From NCBI GenBank assembly GCA_946535685.1, contig CAMNDR010000102.1:1-5186 (forward strand): a stretch of DNA of 5,186 nt, read 5' to 3'. Source of the DNA: an uncultured Clostridia bacterium (GTDB lineage Bacteria > Bacillota > Clostridia > Oscillospirales > Ruminococcaceae). The notes below the pieces were generated by a model that saw only the letters and a program-made list of their open reading frames with translations, was not told the origin of the DNA and ran no database searches. Within the stretch, counting starts at the first letter, position 1, and every line of letters begins with the position of its first letter. Shown piece by piece: positions 1-5,186 of the stretch. A program made the translations under genes and the position numbers.

Positions 1-47
1 CCTTTCGGGTATGAACCGAGTGCTCTAGCCAGCTGAGCTATGCCGCC
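1..47 (-). tRNA. tRNA-Met (CAT), elongator type, 3' part cut off by the window edge
   Basis: Read on the minus strand, the sequence starts with the acceptor strand GGCGGCA. It continues with a D-arm (GCTC/GAGC stem, AGCTGGCTA loop) and an anticodon arm with loop TTCATAC, so the anticodon CAT lies at 11-13. The variable loop and everything 3' of it lie outside the window. It is probably the elongator rather than the initiator: it lacks the GGG/CCC run in the anticodon stem, and the D-stem has C11-G24 instead of the initiator's A11-T24. A tRNA-Ile with a lysidine-modified CAT anticodon is possible in principle, but the acceptor and anticodon loop look like the Met tRNA of Clostridia. The outermost anticodon-stem pair appears to be a C-A mismatch. 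It has its own promoter at 75-103. Confidence 0.93.
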
Positions 48-74
48 ATCCATGCTGTAATAATCAGCTTATAT

Positions 75-103
75 ATTATATCATACATTCTGTGATTTGT
101 CAA
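75..103 (-). promoter_or_regulatory. Consensus sigma-A promoter of the tRNA-Met gene
   Basis: On the minus strand the -35 box TTGACA (98-103) and the -10 box TATAAT (75-80) are both perfect and 17 bases apart. A TGA just before the -10 makes it an extended -10 promoter. The start of transcription should be near position 68, about 20 bases before the mature tRNA end at 47. This is a strong promoter of the kind expected for a stable RNA. It means the tRNA does not depend on readthrough from the GH59 gene. Confidence 0.92.
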
Positions 104-145
104 GTGTTTTTTCAAAATTTCTGAAAAATATTTCCGAATGCCCAG

Positions 146-184
146 CCCTCCGGACAGGAAACCGGGCGGTTCCCGTCCGGAGGG
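146..184 (-). terminator. Long hairpin ending the GH59 transcript
   Basis: The arms 146-155 and 175-184 are a perfect 10-bp inverted repeat (CCCTCCGGAC / GTCCGGAGGG). The sequence between them pairs further (GGGAACC with GGTTTCC, one G-T wobble) around a GCCC loop, with one bulged base. It starts six bases after the GH59 stop codon and lies between that gene and the tRNA promoter. A run of five Ts on the minus strand appears only at 124-128, about 16 bases beyond the stem. It is therefore not a textbook intrinsic terminator and may act instead by protecting the mRNA 3' end. Confidence 0.62.
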
Positions 185-189
185 TTTCG

Positions 190-2835
190 TCAATCATTCT
201 TTTTTCGCTTGGCTTTGAGCTTTTTCCGGATCTTTCCCGCTGTGAAGGCAATCGCCAGTCCCGCTGCCGCAGCCCCTGCGATCGGGATCGCTGCCTTTTT
301 CAGATCAATCTGCTGCCGGAGCGGCACCGCCTTCGCCGCAAGCGGATCTGCCGGGAAACGACCCGGATCATACGACGCAAACGCATCGTCCGTCGGCACT
401 TCAAACGCATCAAAGCCGATCTTTCCACTCAGGATCCGCACCTTCAGCGTATGCCAGCCCTTTGCCAGCGGATCCAGGCTGAAAAAGGCCTCCCGATAAC
501 GGCTGCGTTCCACAGTGAACGACTCTGAGTACAGACGGCCGTCAATCCAGACCGCCATGGATGCCCCTTCTGTCGTGCCCAGCAGCGAAACACCGCTGCC
601 ATAGAACCGGATCTCCATCACAGATCCCGGCTCCCCTTCTGCACAGGTGCGGTTGTAGTACTGATAGGGTGCCATGCCATGCAGCGTCCATGCGCCGTCC
701 GCCTGCTCTGAATACGCCACCTGCTTCGACATGCAGTCGATCCGGCAGCAGCCTGCCGAGGATCCCGGAAATGCCGGCATCGGCTCTGCACTGACTGCAT
801 AGAAGCGATTGCGGTAACAGGCACTCTGCAGCGACATCCGTCCGGAGCGGATGATCGGCTGCTTATCGAGCTTTTCTTCATCCAGAGAATGCCCGTCCGC
901 AAAACACAGGATCAGCGTCCCGATCGCCGCAATGCCGATCGTGTGCCGTCCCTCATACTGATACTCCGGCACCGTTCCGTTGGCCAGCACCGCATCCATA
1001 TACCGCAGCTCCCATCTGCCGTCCGCATACAGCCGCATCGCAAATCCGCAGGCTGATGTCTCCGGGCATGTCACGGCGGAATTGTACCGCAGCCCCACAC
1101 TCACATAATTATCCGGCGCATCATCGGCAAATCCGATCTCCGCTGCCGCCTTATAATTGGCCCAGTGGTCATCGCCAAGACATGTCAGCGGCTCCGGTGT
1201 GCCCCGGAAACGCCAGTTGGTCGGCTGCGCATCCAGCGTGATCTTCTGCTCCAGCCAGTGTCCGTCCGCATCGCCTGTGATCTCAAAGGCACCGCCCTGG
1301 TCGGTCGTATACAGCGGCGCACCGCCTCGTTCCTGCAGCAATTCTGCCGGCATGGAAAAATCCGTTCTGTACGGCAGCGGCATCCGCCTGGGTGCAGGAA
1401 TGGTGCTGCCAAGCTCTCTTGTCCCGCAGACCTCCGTCACATCACAGCTCGTGACTGTCAGGATCGAATGCGGCCGCACCACGACCGGGAACGCCGTCTC
1501 TCCGTCCGCTTCCCGCAGACGGAGCTCATTTGTCACACGGAACCAGTTCCGGCTGATCTGTTCCGGATCATCGCAGCCGGCTGTCTCCACACAGTGCAGC
1601 TCCTGCGGCACATCAGGGAGATTGCGCAGCACTACGAGATAGGATCTCGGCTTGTCGCTGTCATTTGTCAGGTGCATCGTGAACTGCGTCTTGTCCGGCG
1701 AAACAAGCGTCATATAATTGCTTGTGGTATTGCGGATGCTGTGGTTTTCCTCGCCGTCACCAAAGCAGGCGCTGTCTACATGCAGCCAGCCGGGCTGTGC
1801 AAAGCGTGTGAAATGCATCGCCATCCAAAAGCCGGCATCAACGCTGTAATGGCCGCACCACGGCATGTTGGCAGTGATGAGCTGCTTGGGGAAATAGCAG
1901 GAGCCGTCATAATAACCGGCAGCCGCCGGCTGGAATTCGTACATCACCATCCGCCCGTGCGCATAGCTATTGATGATGCGGTTGGCGGTGTCGATCACGC
2001 CGTTGCTCCCGGCCATGCCGCAGCCGTCCGCCCGCACGGAAAGCTCCGGTACGCTGCAGGGTGCGATCCCCTCGCTGTACCAGATCTCCTTGCCGTATTT
2101 TTCATGGAGGATCAGCATTTTTTCATCCGCCATCGTGGTATAATGCACCCCGATGACATCGACCGCATCCCGGAGCTGCTCGTTCTGCATCATTTCCGCT
2201 GCGATCGTGCAGGCGCCGACTTCATCAGAAGCAACGATCCGGATGGCAGAGAAATCATAGGGCGTTTCCTGCTCCTGTTTCAGATGCTCCGAGAAATAGA
2301 TCAGCCACTCCGTATCCGCAAGCTCCGTCTCGTTGGCATCCGGGCTGATATAATCAAACTGCAGGCCATACTTCGTATACGCCGCCCGCAGCGTTTCCGC
2401 ATACCAGCGGTAGCGTGCCGCAAAGCCCGCCTTCCGGCTCCTGCCGAAGGCATCCGTCACCCACGCCGGCTCGCCCCAGCGCAGCAGGTCAAGCGTCAGC
2501 GCCGGATTGATGCGCTTGGCATCTGCCGCCAGCATAAAGCCTGCGCCCCGGGTCACATCCGCTTCTTCCTCCTCCGTCCGCATCGTGCAGGGCTCTGTGC
2601 CGGAGGAGGAGTTGATATCTGCGCCCATTTCGAGCTTGAGATGCGTGATCCCGGCGCTGCATCCCCTGCCGAACAAAAGCTGCAGGATCTGCTCATAAAC
2701 TTCCGGGTATTTGTATTTATAATCCAGCAGCAGGCGGGAAGAACCGTTCCCGGAGACCATGCCGAGTCCCCGCCATGCAGCCGCCTGTCCGGCAGCAGAA
2801 GCGCCGTCTGCAATGATCTGATGCTGTGTGCTCAT
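190..2835 (-). CDS. GH59 glycoside hydrolase, galactocerebrosidase-like, with extra C-terminal domain and basic tail
   Basis: This is an 881-residue homologue of animal galactosylceramidase (GALC), which removes beta-linked galactose from galactosylceramide and psychosine. It follows GALC along its length. The TIM barrel spans about residues 20-335, with GLGMVSGNGSSRLL (23-36), GTEP (79-82) and a Trp120 matching GALC Trp135. Asn168-Glu169 match the acid/base (GALC Glu182), and Glu255 in WYSEG matches the nucleophile (GALC Glu258). PWCGHY (325-330) and FAQPGW (345-350) follow. A beta-sandwich covers about 338-475 and a GALC-type lectin domain about 489-686 (TDQGGAFEI, then LGDDHWANY). Absent from GALC are a further beta domain (about 705-815) and a weak hydrophobic segment (849-867) followed by KIRKKLKAKRKK. 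No signal peptide is visible and there are 21 cysteines, so a cytoplasmic site seems likely; no LPXTG precedes the tail. The start is fixed by a GGAGGG site and the four-base overlap with trmB. The family is near certain; the real substrate is not known. Confidence 0.92.
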   Translation of the reverse strand: MSTQHQIIADGASAAGQAAAWRGLGMVSGNGSSRLLLDYKYKYPEVYEQILQLLFGRGCSAGITHLKLEMGADINSSSGTEPCTMRTEEEEADVTRGAGFMLAADAKRINPALTLDLLRWGEPAWVTDAFGRSRKAGFAARYRWYAETLRAAYTKYGLQFDYISPDANETELADTEWLIYFSEHLKQEQETPYDFSAIRIVASDEVGACTIAAEMMQNEQLRDAVDVIGVHYTTMADEKMLILHEKYGKEIWYSEGIAPCSVPELSVRADGCGMAGSNGVIDTANRIINSYAHGRMVMYEFQPAAAGYYDGSCYFPKQLITANMPWCGHYSVDAGFWMAMHFTRFAQPGWLHVDSACFGDGEENHSIRNTTSNYMTLVSPDKTQFTMHLTNDSDKPRSYLVVLRNLPDVPQELHCVETAGCDDPEQISRNWFRVTNELRLREADGETAFPVVVRPHSILTVTSCDVTEVCGTRELGSTIPAPRRMPLPYRTDFSMPAELLQERGGAPLYTTDQGGAFEITGDADGHWLEQKITLDAQPTNWRFRGTPEPLTCLGDDHWANYKAAAEIGFADDAPDNYVSVGLRYNSAVTCPETSACGFAMRLYADGRWELRYMDAVLANGTVPEYQYEGRHTIGIAAIGTLILCFADGHSLDEEKLDKQPIIRSGRMSLQSACYRNRFYAVSAEPMPAFPGSSAGCCRIDCMSKQVAYSEQADGAWTLHGMAPYQYYNRTCAEGEPGSVMEIRFYGSGVSLLGTTEGASMAVWIDGRLYSESFTVERSRYREAFFSLDPLAKGWHTLKVRILSGKIGFDAFEVPTDDAFASYDPGRFPADPLAAKAVPLRQQIDLKKAAIPIAGAAAAGLAIAFTAGKIRKKLKAKRKKND

Positions 2836-3503
2836 AGGGCATTTCCCTCCGTAGGCTTCTGGCGGGCGATCAGGAACTTGATGTTCTTGCCTTCCTCCGT
2901 GAACATCCGCTCATGCTCCGTTTCAAGATTCTCCGCAAAGCCGGAGCCATGCAGATCTCTTGTGAGATAGGTCACTTCAAAGCCGCATTCCTCCAGATAT
3001 TCCAGCGTTTCCTCAAACAGCGCATCGTCATCCGTCTTGAACCAGAGCTCTCCCTTGAGGAAGGGCTTGTACTGTACAAGCTGTCTCGGATGCGTCAGGC
3101 GGCGTTTCTTGTGCTTTCCCTTCGGCCAGGGATTGCAGAAATTGATGAAGATCCGGTCGATCCGGTCATTTGCGCCGAACGCCTCCTCCATATGGGAGAT
3201 ATTGAAGATCATGACCCGCACCTGTTCTGCCGTCATGTTGTGCTCCTGCAGAGCTGCCTCGATCTTGCGCTTGGCGAGCACGAGCATCTCGTTTTTGATG
3301 TCGATGGCGATGAAATTGACCTCCGGCCAGTGAACGACCGCCTGACTGGCAAAGCCGCCCTTGCCGCAGCCCAGCTCCAGCCAGATGGGGCGGCCGTTGC
3401 CGAACACCTCGTCCCAGTGATCCTTGTGTGCAGCCGGTTCAGCGATGAAGAACGGGCATGCCTCAAGCTCCGGCCTTGCCCATGGTTTACAGCGGATTCG
3501 CAT
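2832..3503 (-). CDS. trmB: tRNA (guanine-N7-)-methyltransferase TrmB
   Basis: TrmB makes 7-methylguanosine at position 46 in the variable loop of many tRNAs, using S-adenosylmethionine, in the cytoplasm. The 223-residue length is normal for a bacterial TrmB. Visible signatures are the SAM-binding loop ELGCGKGG (43-50), the acidic AIDIKNEM stretch at the end of the next strand (66-73), the family motif NFCNPWPKGKHKKRRLTHP (121-139), and the C-terminal THE-like block ETEHERMF (194-201). In many relatives the central motif reads SDPWPK; here Asn124 replaces that Asp, a variant I believe also occurs in other Clostridia. The ATG start has AAGGAGG at 3513-3519, nine bases upstream and overlapping the stop codon of the dCMP deaminase. 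This implies co-transcription and coupled translation. Its own stop overlaps the start of the GH59 gene. Confidence 0.96.
   Translation of the reverse strand: MRIRCKPWARPELEACPFFIAEPAAHKDHWDEVFGNGRPIWLELGCGKGGFASQAVVHWPEVNFIAIDIKNEMLVLAKRKIEAALQEHNMTAEQVRVMIFNISHMEEAFGANDRIDRIFINFCNPWPKGKHKKRRLTHPRQLVQYKPFLKGELWFKTDDDALFEETLEYLEECGFEVTYLTRDLHGSGFAENLETEHERMFTEEGKNIKFLIARQKPTEGNAL
2845..2850 (-). promoter_or_regulatory. Ribosome binding site of the GH59 gene, inside trmB
   Basis: GGAGGG lies nine bases before the ATG at 2833-2835, within the last codons of trmB. It supports the ATG that overlaps the trmB stop codon and argues for reinitiation or coupled translation. An intervening ATG at about 2841-2843 is out of frame with the GH59 reading frame. 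Confidence 0.8.
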
Positions 3504-3517
3504 AATTCAGTGCCTCC

Positions 3518-3994
3518 TTACAGCGCAAGCGTGACCGAATGTCCGGCAGCCGTATAGAGCTCCGTTCTGACCCCTGCCATCCGGAACAGCATCTCGGAAG
3601 CAGTGATCGCATCGGTACCGGCGTATTTGTTGGACAGATAAACGACCCTGCGGATACCGCTCTGGATGATGGCCTTTGCGCATTCATTGCATGGGAACAG
3701 CGTCACATAGAGCGTACAGTCCGTAAGCGGGACATTGCTGTTCAGAATGGCATTGAGCTCCGCATGGCAGACAAAGGGGTATTTCGTTTCCAGAAATGCC
3801 CCTTCCCGTTCCCAGGGAAGCTCGTCATCCGAACATCCGCGGGGCATCCCGTTATACCCGACCGAAACGATCTTGTTCTCTGCATTGACGATGCACGCAC
3901 CGACCTGCGTATTGCTGTCCTTGCTTCGCTGCGCCGAGAGCATCGCAATGCCCATGAAATACGCATCCCAGCCGATGTAATCTGTTCGCTTCAT
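3518..3994 (-). CDS. dCMP deaminase, zinc-dependent, close to the animal DCTD type
   Basis: It converts dCMP to dUMP and ammonia, supplying dUMP for thymidylate synthase in the cytoplasm. The 158-residue protein has the cytidine/deoxycytidylate deaminase zinc site: CHAEL (76-80) with zinc ligand His77 and proton shuttle Glu79, and PCNEC (101-105) with zinc ligands Cys102 and Cys105. Other family blocks are [16 protein letters not shown] (19-34), [12 protein letters not shown] (46-57) and LPWERE. From memory these blocks are nearly the same as in human DCTD, closer than I would expect for Bacillus ComEB. Enzymes of this family are usually hexamers activated by dCTP and inhibited by dTTP; whether this one is cannot be read from the sequence. 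The ATG start has GGAGG at 4002-4006, seven bases upstream. trmB follows after 14 bases. Confidence 0.95.
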   Translation of the reverse strand: MKRTDYIGWDAYFMGIAMLSAQRSKDSNTQVGACIVNAENKIVSVGYNGMPRGCSDDELPWEREGAFLETKYPFVCHAELNAILNSNVPLTDCTLYVTLFPCNECAKAIIQSGIRRVVYLSNKYAGTDAITASEMLFRMAGVRTELYTAAGHSVTLAL

Positions 3995-4033
3995 TGCGTT
4001 TCCTCCAAATCCGGGGTGATCTCTGAAATTCGA

Positions 4034-4057
4034 TCAGCCCGCACAGCGGCGGGCTGA
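4034..4057 (-). terminator. GC-rich hairpin between the Cys4/helix gene and the dCMP deaminase
   Basis: TCAGCCCGC (4034-4042) and GCGGGCTGA (4049-4057) form a perfect 9-bp stem with a six-base loop, seven bases after the upstream stop codon. On the minus strand it is followed by TCGAATTTC, with only a short T run. It could be a weak terminator, an attenuator, or an RNA-processing or stability element. I see no convincing promoter in the 40 bases between this stem and the dCMP deaminase start. The downstream genes may therefore depend on partial readthrough or on a promoter inside the upstream gene. Confidence 0.55.
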
Positions 4058-4064
4058 ATAGCGT

Positions 4065-4991
4065 TTATTTCTTGTCTGTATCCCGTTTCAGGCTTGCAGC
4101 CAGCAGCGAGGATGCAGAGGGACGGGACGGCATTGGCGGCGGTTCAACAAGGCCCTTGCTTTCCTCCTTGAGCGCAGATTCGCCCTTGACGTTGGAGACC
4201 TCCTGCAGCGGGATCGCATCGAGCTCATCGAGGTCGTCAAATTCGCCCTCCTCAACTGCCTCCTGCTCAGCAGATCCTGCCTGCGCCTTCGCACGCTCGA
4301 TCTCCTCCGCCATTGCACGGGCATCTCTTACCTTGCCCTCAGCCTCAGCCTTTGCAGCAGCCGCTTCTGCAGCAGCCTTTGCTCTGGCCTCCTCCTCCGC
4401 CTGCGTTTTAGCATGTGCAGCAGCCTTGGCCGCAGCCGCCATCGCAGCGACCTTTGCCTTGGCATCTGCTTCCGCCTTGGCGATCGCCTCAGCCTCAAGC
4501 TGTGCCTTCTCATCTGCAGCAGCCTTGGCCCTGGCTGCTTCCTCGGCTCTGGCCTTTTCCTCTGCCTCAGCTTTGGCTCTTGCCTCCGCGGCAGCCTTTT
4601 CCTTCGCTTCCGCCTCCGCCTTGGCCTTCATCTCGGCCTCCGCCTTGGCTCTGGCCTCTGCCTCGATCTTTGCCTTCTCCTCTGCCTCAGCCCTGGCTCT
4701 GGCTTCTGCAGCGGCCTTGATCTTGGCATCCTGCTCTTCCTCGTTGATCTCTACATACATTTCTTCATCCGCCAGAGCACCTTCGATCTTGAGCTGCTTG
4801 ACAGGGATACGCTTCAGCGGCGAGTAAATGAACTGCTTGCAGGAATACGTCTCCTCCTGGATACCGGTTTTATCGCAAAGAATCTTACCGCCGTCCTTGG
4901 TACGCTTGCCATATTGACAATAAGCGCACTGCGGCGTGATTTTCTTGTCAAAATAATTGGTCTTCTTTCTGAACAGATCAGCAAAACCCAT
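4065..4991 (-). CDS. Protein of unknown function: four-Cys N-terminal module plus long repeat-built Ala/Glu/Lys/Arg helix
   Basis: I can give no function. The 308-residue product has four parts. Residues 1-80 hold four cysteines (22, 25, 39, 51; spacing C-x2-C-x13-C-x11-C) in the context CAYCQYGKRTKDG, KILCDKTG and YSCKQF, then SPLKRIPVKQL, a layout that could bind zinc or another metal. I recall similar short proteins in clostridial genomes without a known role. Residues 88-238 are almost only Ala, Glu, Lys and Arg, built largely from 16-residue repeats, and should form a long charged helix or coiled coil. Residues 242-259 are strongly acidic (EEGEFDDLDELDAI), and the end is Pro-rich (EPPPMPSRPS) and basic. 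There is no signal peptide or membrane segment, so it is probably cytoplasmic. TolA-like composition does not make it TolA. The start is the ATG at 4991, not the in-frame GTG at 5000, because GAGAGG lies at 5000-5005. It has its own promoter and a hairpin after its stop. Confidence 0.85.
   Translation of the reverse strand: MGFADLFRKKTNYFDKKITPQCAYCQYGKRTKDGGKILCDKTGIQEETYSCKQFIYSPLKRIPVKQLKIEGALADEEMYVEINEEEQDAKIKAAAEARARAEAEEKAKIEAEARAKAEAEMKAKAEAEAKEKAAAEARAKAEAEEKARAEEAARAKAAADEKAQLEAEAIAKAEADAKAKVAAMAAAAKAAAHAKTQAEEEARAKAAAEAAAAKAEAEGKVRDARAMAEEIERAKAQAGSAEQEAVEEGEFDDLDELDAIPLQEVSNVKGESALKEESKGLVEPPPMPSRPSASSLLAASLKRDTDKK
4446..4709 (-). repeat. Tandem 48-bp repeats coding a 16-residue helix unit
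   Basis: Residues 95-182 of the Cys4/helix protein divide into five diverged copies of a 16-residue unit. They begin at residues 95, 111, 135, 151 and 167, with an extra eight-residue half unit at 127-134. A typical unit is AEARAKAEAEEKARAE. The repetition is also visible in the DNA: on the plus strand the string TCCTCTGCCTCAGC occurs at 4558 and again at 4678, exactly 120 bases (40 codons) apart, and the flanking bases also agree. The sixteen-residue period is not a simple heptad; Glu and Lys/Arg spacing would allow i to i+4 salt bridges of a stable single helix. Confidence 0.75.
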
Positions 4992-4999
4992 GATGAGCA

Positions 5000-5005
5000 C
5001 CTCTC
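5000..5005 (-). promoter_or_regulatory. Ribosome binding site that sets the start of the Cys4/helix protein
   Basis: GAGAGG on the minus strand lies eight bases before the ATG at 4989-4991. The in-frame GTG at 4998-5000 overlaps this site and so could not be served by it. The protein should therefore begin MGFADLF, not three residues earlier. Confidence 0.75.
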
Positions 5006-5024
5006 AAAGAATCAATATATTATC

Positions 5025-5053
5025 ATTATAGCATAATTTTACGCATTTGTCCA
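5025..5053 (-). promoter_or_regulatory. Sigma-A promoter of the Cys4/helix gene
   Basis: On the minus strand the -35 box is TGGACA (5048-5053, one base off consensus) and the -10 box is TATAAT (5025-5030), with a 17-base spacer. TGC directly before the -10 makes it an extended -10. The sequence upstream (about 5054-5082) is very AT-rich, as in an UP element. Transcription should begin near 5018, leaving a leader of about 27 bases, too short for a riboswitch. It may also serve the genes downstream if the hairpin at 4034-4057 is read through. Confidence 0.88.
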
Positions 5054-5098
5054 GTACTTTTCTGAAAATTTATAAAAAATCAGTCAATTGCATGAAAG

Positions 5099-5138
5099 GC
5101 AACACCGCACAGAGCTGGTGGTGCAGATGCACAGCCAG
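5099..5138 (+). other. Two overlapping, mutually exclusive hairpins followed by a T run
   Basis: On the plus strand, GCAACACC (5099-5106) can pair with GGTGGTGC (5117-5124), with one mismatch. A second structure pairs CTGG-GTGC (5115-5118 and 5121-5124) with GCAC-CCAG (5129-5132 and 5135-5138), and is followed by ATTTTTCG at 5139-5146. The two share bases 5115-5124, so only one can form at a time. The second resembles a weak plus-strand intrinsic terminator, but no plus-strand gene is visible upstream. This may instead be part of an intergenic repeat. Strand and role are uncertain. Confidence 0.4.
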
Positions 5139-5170
5139 ATTTTTCGTCAGATTGTATAGAAATGACGCCG

Positions 5171-5186
5171 CTGGGCTGGCGCCCAG
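5171..5186. repeat. Perfect inverted repeat at the right edge
   Basis: CTGGGC (5171-5176) and GCCCAG (5181-5186) pair perfectly around the loop TGGC, and the window ends exactly at the base of this stem. The bases just before it (GACGCCG) may extend the stem if the sequence beyond the edge is complementary. It could be the terminator of a gene to the right or the centre of a longer palindromic repeat. This cannot be decided here. Confidence 0.5.

Noticed and set aside
190..330. Sortase (LPXTG) anchoring of the GH59 protein
   Set aside because: The hydrophobic segment and basic tail fit the general layout, but there is no LPXTG-like motif before them and no signal peptide. The LPYRT at residues 487-491 is far away and not a sorting motif.
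1165..2970. 601-codon open frame on the plus strand opposite the GH59 gene
   Set aside because: It is antisense to a gene with clear family motifs. Its product is rich in Arg, His and Cys without any recognisable domain, as expected from the complement of GC-rich codons. It runs into trmB and has no evident promoter or ribosome binding site.
4446..4709. CRISPR array
   Set aside because: The repeats are contiguous, diverged and in frame with a protein. There are no unique spacers between exact repeats.
4072..4827. 251-codon Ala/Ser-rich open frame on the plus strand
   Set aside because: It is the mirror of the Ala/Glu/Lys repeat codons on the minus strand. Low-complexity GCC/GCA codons leave the other strand without stops. 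The minus-strand gene has a promoter, a ribosome binding site and a sensible Cys module.
4065..4991. Identity as TolA, or as a TonB-like spacer protein
   Set aside because: The similarity is only composition. There is no N-terminal membrane segment and no TolA C-terminal domain, and the host appears to be Gram-positive.
4992..5000. GTG at 5000 as start of the Cys4/helix protein
   Set aside because: The only ribosome binding site, GAGAGG at 5000-5005, overlaps this GTG and is well placed for the ATG at 4991.

Overview
All four protein genes and the tRNA are on the minus strand, so transcription runs from right to left. The gene style points to a Gram-positive Firmicute of the Clostridia, probably a gut-type Oscillospiraceae/Ruminococcus relative. 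The reasons are strong GGAGG ribosome binding sites, AT-rich sigma-A promoters with extended -10 boxes in a GC-rich genome, a Clostridia-like elongator tRNA-Met, and the clostridial-style TrmB sequence. The genus is an inference.

Layout in transcription order. At 5019-5186 is an intergenic stretch with several hairpins, possibly an interspersed repeat cut by the window edge, followed by a near-consensus promoter. At 4065-4991 is a protein with a four-cysteine N-terminal module and a long Ala/Glu/Lys/Arg helix built from 16-residue repeats; its function is not known to me. A GC-rich hairpin separates it from a compact three-gene unit: dCMP deaminase (3518-3994), tRNA (guanine-N7)-methyltransferase TrmB (2832-3503) and an 881-residue glycoside hydrolase of family GH59 (190-2835). 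The dCMP deaminase and trmB are 14 bases apart, and trmB overlaps the GH59 gene by four bases (ATGA). A long hairpin at 146-184 closes the unit. A consensus promoter at 75-103 then starts a separate tRNA-Met transcript, whose 3' part lies beyond the left edge.

The first two genes of the compact unit are housekeeping (dTMP precursor supply and tRNA modification). The third is an accessory sugar- or glycolipid-degrading enzyme that appears to have been added to the end of that unit. It is the most notable gene here: a bacterial relative of animal galactocerebrosidase (the Krabbe disease enzyme) that keeps both catalytic glutamates. It has no visible signal peptide, 21 cysteines, an extra C-terminal beta domain, and a hydrophobic segment with a very basic tail. 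I see no mobile element, CRISPR array, rRNA or phage gene. I find no clear new multi-gene system; the unusual material is the GH59 enzyme, the Cys4/helix protein and the hairpin-rich right end.
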